Assembly: GCA_049366695.1 (NCBI GenBank)
Contig: JBMNCR010000075.1
Span: 1 to 64,000, forward strand
DNA: 64,000 bases
From: JBMNCR01 sp049366695
GTDB taxonomy: Bacteria > Bacillota > Clostridia > Eubacteriales > Alkalibacteraceae
Direction of reading: 5' to 3'
Positions 45,831 through 53,669 of this stretch are shown here, in pieces; position 1 is the stretch's first letter, and every line of letters starts with the position of its first letter. The position numbers and the translations under genes are program-made. The notes beneath the pieces are model-generated. The model had not been told where the DNA came from, searched no databases, and was given only the letters and a program-made list of their open reading frames with translations.

Positions 45831-47336
45831 TCAGTGTAATGGTTTTAATGCTGGTCCTTCAATAACATTACCTTTATAATCAAATCTTGAACCGTGGCAT
45901 GGACAATCCCATGTTTTTTCTGCTGAATTCCACTTGAGATTACATCCTAAATGTGTACACGTGATATCAACTAAATAAATTACTTTTTTATCGTCCATAT
46001 AAGCTCCTGTTTTTTTTCCTGCAATTTTAACTATTTTGCCCTCTCCTGGGTTTAAGTTTAGATCAGTGTCTGCATGTTTTAATTTTCCAGATACAAATTC
46101 TGTACCTACATGAATATTTTGATTTATGATTTTACCTATTGTACTTGTATTTACTATCCTTGAAGGATCATATACTTCTATCCAAGGATTATCTTGTTTT
46201 ACTATTAAATCACTTAGGATTTTTGCAGCTGCTGTTCCATTGGACATACCCCATTTATTAAATCCTGTTGCTACAAGTACATTAGAGGAATGTTTTGTTA
46301 TATGTCCAATATAAGGGATATTGTCATTTGACATACAATCTTGAGCAGACCAAGCATATACAGTATCTTCAATATTAAAATGCTCAGAAGCATAGTCTAA
46401 TAAGTTTTGATAATGAGTTATAGTATTATCACCATATCCAGTTTTATGATTATCTCCTCCTACAAGTAACAATCCACCATTATCATTTTGTGATCTTATT
46501 GAACGAATAGGGCTTTCAGCACTGATATACATTCCTTGAGGCAGTGCTTCTTTAATCTTTAATCCTATGATATATGATCTTTCAGTATACATTTTTGCAA
46601 AATATAGACCAATTGAGTCGCAGAATGGAAAGTGTGAAGCAACAATAACATATTTTGCTGAGATTGTTTGTTGATTAATTAATTTTACTTTACAGGGATT
46701 AGATCTATTTATATGAACAGCTTCCGAATTTTCAAAAATAAAGCTACCATCTCCATTTATCAATTTTGCTAAATGCATCAGGTATTTTCTAGGATGAAAT
46801 TGTGCTTGATTTTGAAACTCTACTGCACCTTTTATAGGTATAGGTATAGGTATGTTTTCTACAAAACGCGCATCAATCTCTAGATTACATGCAGTAGAGA
46901 ATTCATCTTTAATTGCTCTAATATAATTGCTATCATTTGTAAAAACATAGGCGGATTGTTTCGTAAAATCGCAATTGATATTTAACTCATTTACAGTATT
47001 TTCAATGAAATTTATGGACCATTGATTTGCTTGAGCATATTGTTTTGCCTTTTCAGTTCCATACATATTTACTAAATTATTATATATTAATCCGTGTTGT
47101 GATGTGATTTTTGCAGTAGTATGACCAGAAGTTCCCTGTACTATTTTATTTGCTTCTATGACTGCAACTTTTAAACCTGATTTTTTTAAAAGATAAGCAG
47201 AAGTTATTCCTACTATACCGCCACCAATTATAGCAACGTCTATATTTAGATCTTCCTCAAGGCAAGGATAATCAGTACTATCTGTAGAAGCAATCCAGTA
47301 AGATTTTTGATTACCTTTAAAATTATTGATATGCAT
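45831..47336 (-). CDS. FAD-dependent oxidoreductase with C-terminal Rieske domain
   Basis: 501 residues. N-terminal DAO-type FAD fold (VAIIGGGIVGITSAYLLKKSG, VQGTSGHTTAKITSQHG, VATGFNKWGMSNG) and a C-terminal Rieske 2Fe-2S domain (CTHLGCNLKW and CPCHGSRFDYKG supply the Cys/His ligands). The substrate is unknown; homologues occur in Firmicutes with the same fusion. Start ATG 47336 after AGGAGG. 66 bases upstream lies the tocopherol-cyclase-like gene, probably the same transcript. Confidence 0.88.
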   Translation of the reverse strand: MHINNFKGNQKSYWIASTDSTDYPCLEEDLNIDVAIIGGGIVGITSAYLLKKSGLKVAVIEANKIVQGTSGHTTAKITSQHGLIYNNLVNMYGTEKAKQYAQANQWSINFIENTVNELNINCDFTKQSAYVFTNDSNYIRAIKDEFSTACNLEIDARFVENIPIPIPIKGAVEFQNQAQFHPRKYLMHLAKLINGDGSFIFENSEAVHINRSNPCKVKLINQQTISAKYVIVASHFPFCDSIGLYFAKMYTERSYIIGLKIKEALPQGMYISAESPIRSIRSQNDNGGLLLVGGDNHKTGYGDNTITHYQNLLDYASEHFNIEDTVYAWSAQDCMSNDNIPYIGHITKHSSNVLVATGFNKWGMSNGTAAAKILSDLIVKQDNPWIEVYDPSRIVNTSTIGKIINQNIHVGTEFVSGKLKHADTDLNLNPGEGKIVKIAGKKTGAYMDDKKVIYLVDITCTHLGCNLKWNSAEKTWDCPCHGSRFDYKGNVIEGPALKPLH

Positions 47337-47402
47337 AAAAAACCTCCTATTATATAAAAATTCATAACTACAACGACACAAAGGTATAAGGTTTTAGTAA
47401 TA

Positions 47403-48383
47403 TTATGTTGCTATATTAAATTGACATATGTCTCCTGCAAATTCTGTACCTGTGTGATATCCAACACCATTAAAAATATCTTCTTTATCAAATTTTAATA
47501 ATTTTACTTCAACAATAGAATTTATACTTTCTTGAATTGTTCGATTCATGCAACCCATCATGGGAGCTATTAAATCTCCCTTAGTATTGGATATATGAAC
47601 TTTTATGTAAAGAGAATATTTTTTATCCTGAATTAGGATGCTAAGTATATTGTTTTCATAGGATAATTTTTTAACTTTAGCTTTAGTATATGATGCAAAA
47701 GTATATTGTTTATCGTTTATTCTTATAAAACTTATAAATCCTAAGAAAGAAGAACTAAACCAAGGTATTCTGGCTATTGAAAACATAAAAGATATACGTG
47801 GTTCATTAAAATGATTGGATTGTAACCAAATCCAAGAATCGGGAAATGATTTGCCCCAATCTTTTTCTATATATCCATATCCACCTGTAAAATCTTTAAC
47901 TGAACTATTTATTTGTAATTGTCCTAATATTTCATGATGAATATTAACAATACCATGATAACATTCCATAAAAGGTACAAAAGAATAAACCCCCATTATA
48001 CCAGGGTTTAATAATTTTTTAGGATAAGGAATAATATTAATAAAATTTAAACTTCCCACTATTTTTATTTCATCTCTGATAATATCTAAAACTATCTGAT
48101 TATTAGTGAAATAATTGTTTTCAATTTTTATTTCAAAGTCATTTAGAGAATAGTGAAAATCTTTCAAAGAATAATTTAGATAATTAGTATAGCCATTACC
48201 ATCTATAATTTGTATGAAGGCATGACTATCTTTAGAATTACTACGCGATATGCCAGGTATAATAGATAAAATATTGTTTTGTTTTTCGTCTACTAATTTA
48301 AAGTACCAGCCTTCAAAATATTTACTATATTTGTATTTCCCTTGGTATAGTTCCGGATTGAATAATTTTTTTAAACTATACAT
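47403..48383 (-). CDS. Tocopherol cyclase-like protein
   Basis: 326 residues. The motifs YFEGWYFKLVD near 20, GVYSFVPFMECYHGI near 138, GYGYIEKDWGKSFPDSWIW near 168 and VGYHTGTEFAGD-like tail are characteristic of the tocopherol_cycl family (lipocalin-like double beta sheet). Real tocopherol synthesis is not expected in an anaerobe, so it probably binds or modifies another lipid or isoprenoid. Start ATG 48383, after AAGGGGA; an upstream in-frame ATG at 48425 lacks a site. Confidence 0.85.
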   Translation of the reverse strand: MYSLKKLFNPELYQGKYKYSKYFEGWYFKLVDEKQNNILSIIPGISRSNSKDSHAFIQIIDGNGYTNYLNYSLKDFHYSLNDFEIKIENNYFTNNQIVLDIIRDEIKIVGSLNFINIIPYPKKLLNPGIMGVYSFVPFMECYHGIVNIHHEILGQLQINSSVKDFTGGYGYIEKDWGKSFPDSWIWLQSNHFNEPRISFMFSIARIPWFSSSFLGFISFIRINDKQYTFASYTKAKVKKLSYENNILSILIQDKKYSLYIKVHISNTKGDLIAPMMGCMNRTIQESINSIVEVKLLKFDKEDIFNGVGYHTGTEFAGDICQFNIAT

Positions 48384-48771
48384 AATACATCCCCTTGAAG
48401 AAATTCTATTATATAAGTATCCCACAAAGTAGAAAAGACTATTCTAATAAAATTCATATAGAATTTAAATAGTATGTTTTGAATAAAATTAGGCTTATAG
48501 ATAGAATGATATATTTTATGATCAATAATATTACAATTACTGTTTAAAATTATTGTTAGAATATTGTTTGATATGTAACTTAGGTTGTAAAAGAATTATA
48601 ATATAGAAAAGTATAAAAGTCAGAAAAGATATTACAAACTTAGCAATGTACTTTTTACAAGAAGAATAAAAGGATATGTAGGTAATTATACTATTGCAGG
48701 TGGCAAGGTTAATGCCTACCTGCAGTAGTATAATTAATAATAAAAAAATATGATTTTCTAAGTAGTAGTGT
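48384..48771. other. Intergenic region with a long imperfect palindrome
   Basis: No gene seen. The only notable element is the hairpin at 48683-48735. Confidence 0.6.
48683..48735. repeat. 53-bp inverted repeat
   Basis: A roughly 19-bp stem with one G-T pair joins TAATTATACTATTGCAGGT to its complement, with an inner GGCA/TGCC stem. No T run follows, so it could be a terminator, a processed RNA end, or a small mobile-element remnant downstream of the 48772 gene. Confidence 0.55.
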
Positions 48772-49512
48772 TTATTCTATTTCTACGCTAGCATTAGGGT
48801 CAAAAGGGTTTGTTCTAATTGCAAAAGAATATAGGAATGGATATTCTTCACGCAAATGATTCATATACATTAACCACTCATGAAATAGTAATTTGTAAAC
48901 TCTAACTAAATCCAATACTAAATGTTCGTAATCTTTTTCATTTAATGATAGTATGTCTTTTCGTTTAGATAACTCTTCTCCAAGGTGAAATAAAGCCATC
49001 ATTAAATCCGTGAAAGTTTCATGTTCTATCAAAATAGGATTTTCAAGGAGTTTTAATAAAAAATTTCTTTTAGATATCAGAAAATCCTTCATATCATTTA
49101 AACAACTTCTTTCAATATCAACATTGTAATGAAAATCTTTTATTAATTTAGCAGAACTTTTAAAATTTTTATTTGTCCAATCTGTTTGTATTAATAAGCA
49201 ATCTTTTAATATATGAAGATTTTTATCTTTATTAGTAAATATTTTTATTATTTCTAAACCCACTTCGGAGAAGAATACTCCAATAACTACATTAAGCTTT
49301 TTAAGTTTTTCGTTTTTTGTTTTATCATCAATTACTTTATGAAAAACTAATGTTACCAGTATAACTTCGATGGGAAGGAAACCAATATCACCTAGCAAAT
49401 ATATAAATATGTGGTGAGAATCTCTAAAGATAAGAAAGTGAATTGTATATATAATTATTGACAGAATAATAAACGAAATACTTATAAGTAACCATTTGAA
49501 ATCTTTTTTCAT
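48772..49512 (-). CDS. Two-pass membrane protein of unknown function
   Basis: 246 residues. Two hydrophobic segments at about 8-28 and 37-60 (WLLISISFIILSIIIY and FIYLLGDIGFLPIEVILVTL) precede a soluble, helical cytoplasmic domain with an acidic end. No family was recognised. GGAGG ribosome site before ATG 49512. Monocistronic. Confidence 0.7.
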   Translation of the reverse strand: MKKDFKWLLISISFIILSIIIYTIHFLIFRDSHHIFIYLLGDIGFLPIEVILVTLVFHKVIDDKTKNEKLKKLNVVIGVFFSEVGLEIIKIFTNKDKNLHILKDCLLIQTDWTNKNFKSSAKLIKDFHYNVDIERSCLNDMKDFLISKRNFLLKLLENPILIEHETFTDLMMALFHLGEELSKRKDILSLNEKDYEHLVLDLVRVYKLLFHEWLMYMNHLREEYPFLYSFAIRTNPFDPNASVEIE

Positions 49513-49761
49513 GTAATACCTCCATTTATGATTGAATAATATTTTTATTTTAAAATCATTATAAAAAATAATTAATTATTTTCTTGGATATTCCATTGGT
49601 GAAATTATAACATTCGGTAAAGATTTTTTCCAGTATTTGATTTATTAAAACATTAAAGTTGGGTAGAAATTCGTTTGTTCTATTTACAAAATATGCCCGA
49701 ATTTTATAGTTGTAAATGCAAATAATATTCAGTGAACGCTTAAATAAAAGGAGGCGTTAAT

Positions 49762-49932
49762 ATGAGTAATCATAGAAGCGTTATGTCAGAGAAATTCAAA
49801 TATGAAATTGCAAAAGAACTAGGAGTCTATGATATAGTAAAGAAAGAAGGATGGGGATCCGTATCTTCAAGAGAATGTGGAAATATGGTGAAAAAAGCTA
49901 TAGAAATAGCAAATAGGCAATTTGGTAATTGA
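49762..49932 (+). CDS. sspF: Alpha/beta-type small acid-soluble spore protein, SspF-like
   Basis: 56 residues, easy to miss because of its size. Sequence contains KFKYEIAKELGVYDIVKKEG and WGSVSSRECGNMVKKAIEIA. The EFKYELAKDLG and GNMVKRAIEIAE pattern is that of Bacillus SspF. EIA is a likely GPR cleavage point. It coats and protects spore DNA. AGGAGGCG ribosome site seven bases before ATG; 12-bp terminator stem after it. Expected to be a SigG gene, but no clear SigG promoter was found upstream. Confidence 0.88.
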   Translation: MSNHRSVMSEKFKYEIAKELGVYDIVKKEGWGSVSSRECGNMVKKAIEIANRQFGN

Positions 49933-49945
49933 AGCGTTCATTTAG

Positions 49946-49972
49946 GCTATCTCTAAATTATTTAGAGATAGC
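49946..49972 (+). terminator. Terminator of the sspF-like gene
   Basis: Perfect 12-bp stem (49946-49957 with 49961-49972), 3-base loop. Confidence 0.7.
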
Positions 49973-50024
49973 TATATTCATATTGCTATTAGCTGGTCAA
50001 TGATAATTTAGATAAATATATTGA

Positions 50025-50406
50025 TCTCCAATTAATAAATACACTAATGATATTGTTGGAAGATTTAAGATGGACCAGAAGAACCAACAAAAGGGCAATA
50101 TTTAGGAGTTATTATGGGATTTGTTGTTGATATAAATTATAATGCAAACTTTGAGTCTTTTATACCAAATGATTTTATAGAGGATATTGAGGAAAAATTG
50201 AAAAAGCTATATGACTGTAGAGAATACGCAAAAGAATATGAAGCGGAGAAAAAATGGATTGACGAAACAATTGATTACTTAGAACAATCTAGAGATTCAA
50301 TAAAGTCAGAGGATAAAATGTCGAAAATAACATAGCTAAAGAATTATATAATAATGCTTGTGAAAATATTAAAAAATTCAATGACGTAATTAGATATTTA
50401 GTGTGA
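50025..50406 (+). pseudogene. Decayed gene with frameshifts
   Basis: The open frame from 50069 to 50335 reads GPEEPTKGQYLGVIMGFVVD, then IEDIEEKLKKLYDCREYAKE, and stops early. Downstream, the -1 frame reads NNIAKELYNNACENIKKFND and ends in TGA at 50404-50406; adding one A to the run at 50315-50318 would join them. Upstream of 50069 a third frame reads NKYTNDIVGRFK. So at least two single-base losses are suggested. The intact family is unknown. A short ORF beginning at ATG 50114 (73 codons) could still be made. Could also be sequencing error. Confidence 0.5.
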
Positions 50407-50857
50407 TAGTGTCTAAAAAATGATTGTATATTTTTTCATAATGTTAGTTAATCAGTGAAACAATTTCACTGATAATAAGAACTCTATAGATAAATAATAA
50501 TTATAATATTTTTTTAATGAGCTTTATTCAATACAATAATAAATTATGATAAGGTTTTAATAGGATATTAACTACACGTGTTTACACATAGTTAAGACCA
50601 AATATAAAACAATGTTTAGAGATGTGTAATTATGCATTCACGAATACAAAGAAAATAATGTAGTTACTTTGGTGAGAGTGGAAAAAAATTTATAATATAA
50701 ATTTAGAAATAAAAGTAATGGGAACCTACTTATCTTCCAAATATATGTATATATATAGTAGAAAATCAAAAACACTGAAACCCGCTTTTTCATTAAGGAA
50801 AGCGGGTTTTTAAGTAACTAGATATCGTTAATACAATGATATCTTCAGTTATGTAAT
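50407..50857. other. Intergenic region between decayed gene and holin gene
   Basis: No gene seen. Contains a perfect 10-bp inverted repeat ATCAGTGAAA/TTTCACTGAT at 50451-50473 with a 3-base loop and the terminator at 50778-50812. Confidence 0.55.
50778..50812 (+). terminator. Terminator hairpin
   Basis: AAACCCGCTTT (50778-50788) pairs with AAAGCGGGTTT (50799-50809) and a T run follows on the plus strand. It separates the decayed gene from the leftward holin gene and may stop both directions. Confidence 0.75.
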
Positions 50858-51112
50858 CTATTCTTTTTTTTCTGAAAGAATTTCTTTTACTTCTTTAATA
50901 TTTTCGCTAATATCATTGATAACACTAAGGCTATTTGTAAGTTCAGAGATAATTGATTGATACTTTGCTTCTCTTTCTTCCTGTTTTATATCTCTAGTCT
51001 CTTGTTTTAGATTTAATTTTTCTTGTGATTTCATTATATAGAAAACCAATACAAAACAAAATAAAGTCCAAATACCTTGAGATGAAACAATTTCAATTAA
51101 TTGTTCCGACAT
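50858..51112 (-). CDS. BhlA/UviB-family holin-like protein
   Basis: 84 residues. One membrane helix at about 12-29 (SQGIWTLFCFVLVFYIM) followed by a highly charged tail (KLNLKQETRDIKQEEREAKY). This is the pattern of the BhlA/UviB holin-like family (PF10960), small proteins linked to bacteriocin or toxin release. It follows the sigma-factor gene by 15 bases on the same strand, the order uviA-uviB has in Clostridium perfringens. AAGGAGGGG-type site upstream. Confidence 0.82.
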   Translation of the reverse strand: MSEQLIEIVSSQGIWTLFCFVLVFYIMKSQEKLNLKQETRDIKQEEREAKYQSIISELTNSLSVINDISENIKEVKEILSEKKE

Positions 51113-51127
51113 ACTATCCCCTCCTTA

Positions 51128-51646
51128 TCATATAGCTATTTTGCTTTTAAGTTTATTCAAGCCTTTTCTTCTATATTTGTAAACTGTTTGTCTAGATACA
51201 TTAAGTAATGATGCAATTTCTATATCAGATAATCCCAAATTATATCTGTAATATATAATTGTTTTTTCTAATTTTGGGAGTATATTAATTAAGTCTTCAA
51301 AGAGTACTAGAGAACATCCATTTTGACATGTGTCGTCTGGTATATTTTCAATATATTTTTCTTCGATACAATAATCCTGAATTATTGCTTTGCTTAATTT
51401 TATATATTCATGTTTAATTGATTTTTTAATATAAAAATCAAGGCTTTCGTCTGATGAAAAATTATTTATATTAATTTTGTCAAGTAATTCTAGCAAAAAA
51501 ATTATCAAGTCAGTTTCAGAACAATAATAATTGAGTTTTCTAGAATAAAACCTTATTGAATTCTTAAAAGAATCTACAATTTGAGTAAAATAGTTTTTAT
51601 TATTTTTAAATTCATGTGTTAATTCTAACAAACTTATTTGAATCAC
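51128..51646 (-). CDS. TcdR/UviA-like alternative sigma factor
   Basis: 172 residues, an ECF-related small sigma of the clostridial toxin/bacteriocin group (TcdR, BotR, TetR, UviA). C-terminal region 4 is clear: LPKLEKTIIYYRYNLGLSDI then EIASLLNVSRQTVYKYRRKG. Region 2 is less conserved, as usual in this group. Start uncertain: GTG 51646 overlaps the ribosome site GGAGG (51650-51646); ATA 51637 is at ideal distance; TTG 51631 is far. Co-transcribed with the holin gene. Members of the group usually activate their own operon and linked effector genes. Confidence 0.82.
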   Translation of the reverse strand: MIQISLLELTHEFKNNKNYFTQIVDSFKNSIRFYSRKLNYYCSETDLIIFLLELLDKININNFSSDESLDFYIKKSIKHEYIKLSKAIIQDYCIEEKYIENIPDDTCQNGCSLVLFEDLINILPKLEKTIIYYRYNLGLSDIEIASLLNVSRQTVYKYRRKGLNKLKSKIAI

Positions 51647-52016
51647 CTCCTTTTTAAAATGAAGTTGAATAGATTATATTTATCTATAAGAAGTAAATAT
51701 AAAAATTTGAACTTACTAAATATAACAAAAAAACAATAAATAATACTATATAATCATATTTATACTTAAAAGTATGAACTTACATAAAAAGTTTAGGAAT
51801 ATTCCATTTCTAACTTATTTGTGGACTAATAATATCAGTTAATTCTTAACATATTATGTGAATGAGTTAGAGCTGTTTAAAATAAGAACTATTGTAAAAT
51901 ATGAAAATAGTAAATATATACCATTGAGGTATAAAATATTTCATATAATATTTTGTATGACTAAGTAAAGATGGTATAATTTACATATAACTACAAATAA
52001 TATATGGGAGGAAAAA
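51647..52016. other. Divergent promoter region of sigma factor and 52017 gene
   Basis: AT-rich, no gene. It contains GTTATA on the minus strand (near 51720-51715), which matches the -10 reported for some toxin-sigma promoters, but I found no TTTACA at the right distance. A SigA promoter for the rightward gene is at 51953-51980. Confidence 0.4.
51953..51980 (+). promoter_or_regulatory. SigA-type promoter of the 52017 gene
   Basis: TTGTAT (51953-51958) and TATAAT (51975-51980), 16-base spacer; GGGAGG follows before ATG 52017. Confidence 0.6.
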
Positions 52017-52781
52017 ATGAAAGAAAAAAAAATAATTACTTTAGTAATAATTATTTTAGCTGTATCTTTAATAAGTGTTTATATTGGATTTTTTATTTAT
52101 TCAATGGATGATAAAGATAAAGAAAATGAAATAGAAAAACCTGGTACAGAAACCATATATACTAATAAAAAAACTGAAGAATCTGATTCGCTTATTATTT
52201 CTAAAGAAACTTTACACGAATCTAATAAAGAATTCCCAGATGAAAATACAGTTTTAGTAGTTCAAAAAAATGTACTAGAAGGATTGAATAAGCAGGAAAT
52301 AAAAGAAATAAAAGAGACAATCAATAGGATTCATTTATATTTTGAAATTCAATTTATAGAAATGAATATTAGTACTACGCTTTCAGATCCTGAAAGTCCA
52401 ATATGGGTTATTTGGGAAAAAACAGGTACAATCGATGGAGATGATATACCAGGGTCTGATCCTGTATTTAATGAATATGATGGAGATAGTTTTATAAAAG
52501 ATCTTGAATTAATAAAGAGATTAGTGGATGGTGACAAGTTAAAAGCAGATATTAGTGTTACTCAAAAACTAATTAGTTTTGCCGTTAAAAATCATGACCT
52601 ATCAGCACTATACTATGCTCACCAAATGCTTCATGATATTGATTATTGGGTTATTAATTATCCAATAGAGTATCCAATTGCAGCGCCTCCAAGCTGGAAA
52701 GGTGTACATACTTATTTTGGTGTTGTTGCTTCTTTGGGTAATAATTATCCATTAGAAATTATTAAACTTTTACTAGAATGA
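52017..52781 (+). CDS. Membrane-anchored extracellular protein, unknown
   Basis: 254 residues. N-terminal membrane anchor at about 6-29 (ITLVIIILAVSLISVYIGFF) then a charged linker (DDKDKENEIEKPG) and an exposed domain of about 200 residues (IEMNISTTLSDPESPIWVI, YYAHQMLHDIDYWVI). No cysteine for a lipobox. Not recognised. Lies between the sigma-factor pair and the 53086/53670 genes; own promoter and terminator, so it may be independent. Confidence 0.65.
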   Translation: MKEKKIITLVIIILAVSLISVYIGFFIYSMDDKDKENEIEKPGTETIYTNKKTEESDSLIISKETLHESNKEFPDENTVLVVQKNVLEGLNKQEIKEIKETINRIHLYFEIQFIEMNISTTLSDPESPIWVIWEKTGTIDGDDIPGSDPVFNEYDGDSFIKDLELIKRLVDGDKLKADISVTQKLISFAVKNHDLSALYYAHQMLHDIDYWVINYPIEYPIAAPPSWKGVHTYFGVVASLGNNYPLEIIKLLLE

Positions 52782-53085
52782 CAATCTAGGATAAGTATCA
52801 TAAAAAGTTTATGAATTGATAGAATAAATTTTTTTAAAGTCACTTTTTATAATAGAAATGATTTAGTATAGATGTTGAATATCTGAGTTATGTAATTAAT
52901 TTCTTTTTAGATATTAATTATTAGAATTGCTTTTAGTATGAAAAAGTCATTCGGAAAATAAGATGAATGGCTTTTTTATTTTTTTGAAAAAATATTAACA
53001 CATTTCAAACGACTATACTTATTAACTATTGTGAATAGTTTTGATGCTGCTATTTGCGAATTTTTAAAAAGGAGGTGAATAAAAT
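52782..53085. other. Intergenic region with terminator and dyad
   Basis: Holds the terminator at 52941-52985 and a palindrome AACTATT-GTG-AATAGTT at 53024-53040, in the expected promoter region of the 53086 gene. Confidence 0.5.
52941..52985 (+). terminator. Terminator of the 52017 gene
   Basis: 11-bp stem AAAAAGTCATT/AATGGCTTTTT (52941-52951 with 52966-52976, one G-T pair) followed by a long T run. Confidence 0.75.
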
Positions 53086-53613
53086 ATGAGTCAAGGTATT
53101 TTTATTAATAAATCATCAAAGCAAGTTCCTATATATGATGAGCCATATGGAAACATGGTTCAAATCGGAAAAATTTATGTTAACGAATGTTTCGGATTTG
53201 GGTCTGGATATGCTGGAGATCAAGTAATATTTAGGAATTCTGCTGGTAATATTGCTACTGGATATTTTAAAGACGACGAAGGTCCAGTATGGGATGGCAA
53301 TTTTAAAAACATTGCAGATTACCCATATGGGTATCAGACAATAAATAGTGTAAGCTATAAAACTTTTAAAATGAGAAGAACAGAAGATATATGGAATCAA
53401 AGCGGAAGCCATTGGGGAGCTGTTGCAGGAGGTCAATATGTAGCATTTTCAAGTGATGATTCTGGAGATACACATTGCGATTGGAAACAAATTAAATATG
53501 TTAAAGGAACTAATGGAGAATGGTATAGGGTAGGTTCAAATTATGGTTTTGTTGAATTAGGATTAAATCATGGTTCGATGAGATATCAAGTGTCATTAAT
53601 TGGAACATTTTAA
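53086..53613 (+). CDS. SH3-like beta protein without signal peptide, unknown
   Basis: 175 residues, rich in Gly, Tyr, Trp and Asn. The start (INKSSKQVPIYDEPYGNMV then IGKIYVNECFGF) is like a bacterial SH3 domain, and the second half (KYVKGTNGEWYRVGSNYGFV) ends in another beta-rich unit. No signal peptide or membrane helix. Strong GGAGGTG ribosome site. The 719-residue wall hydrolase gene follows after 56 bases with AAGGAGGA, so the two are probably one operon. Confidence 0.65.
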   Translation: MSQGIFINKSSKQVPIYDEPYGNMVQIGKIYVNECFGFGSGYAGDQVIFRNSAGNIATGYFKDDEGPVWDGNFKNIADYPYGYQTINSVSYKTFKMRRTEDIWNQSGSHWGAVAGGQYVAFSSDDSGDTHCDWKQIKYVKGTNGEWYRVGSNYGFVELGLNHGSMRYQVSLIGTF

Positions 53614-53669
53614 AAATTGTGGACTTAGATACTTCATTTTATATTAGAATTTAAAAAGGAGGAATATGA

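Noticed and set aside
49690..49735. SigG promoter upstream of the sspF-like gene
   Set aside because: GAATT and CAAATAATA are only loosely like the consensus, with poor spacing; not supported enough.
51700..51725. GTTATA as -10 of a TcdR-type promoter for the sigma operon
   Set aside because: No TTTACA at 16-18 bases upstream; common in AT-rich DNA, so not called as a promoter.
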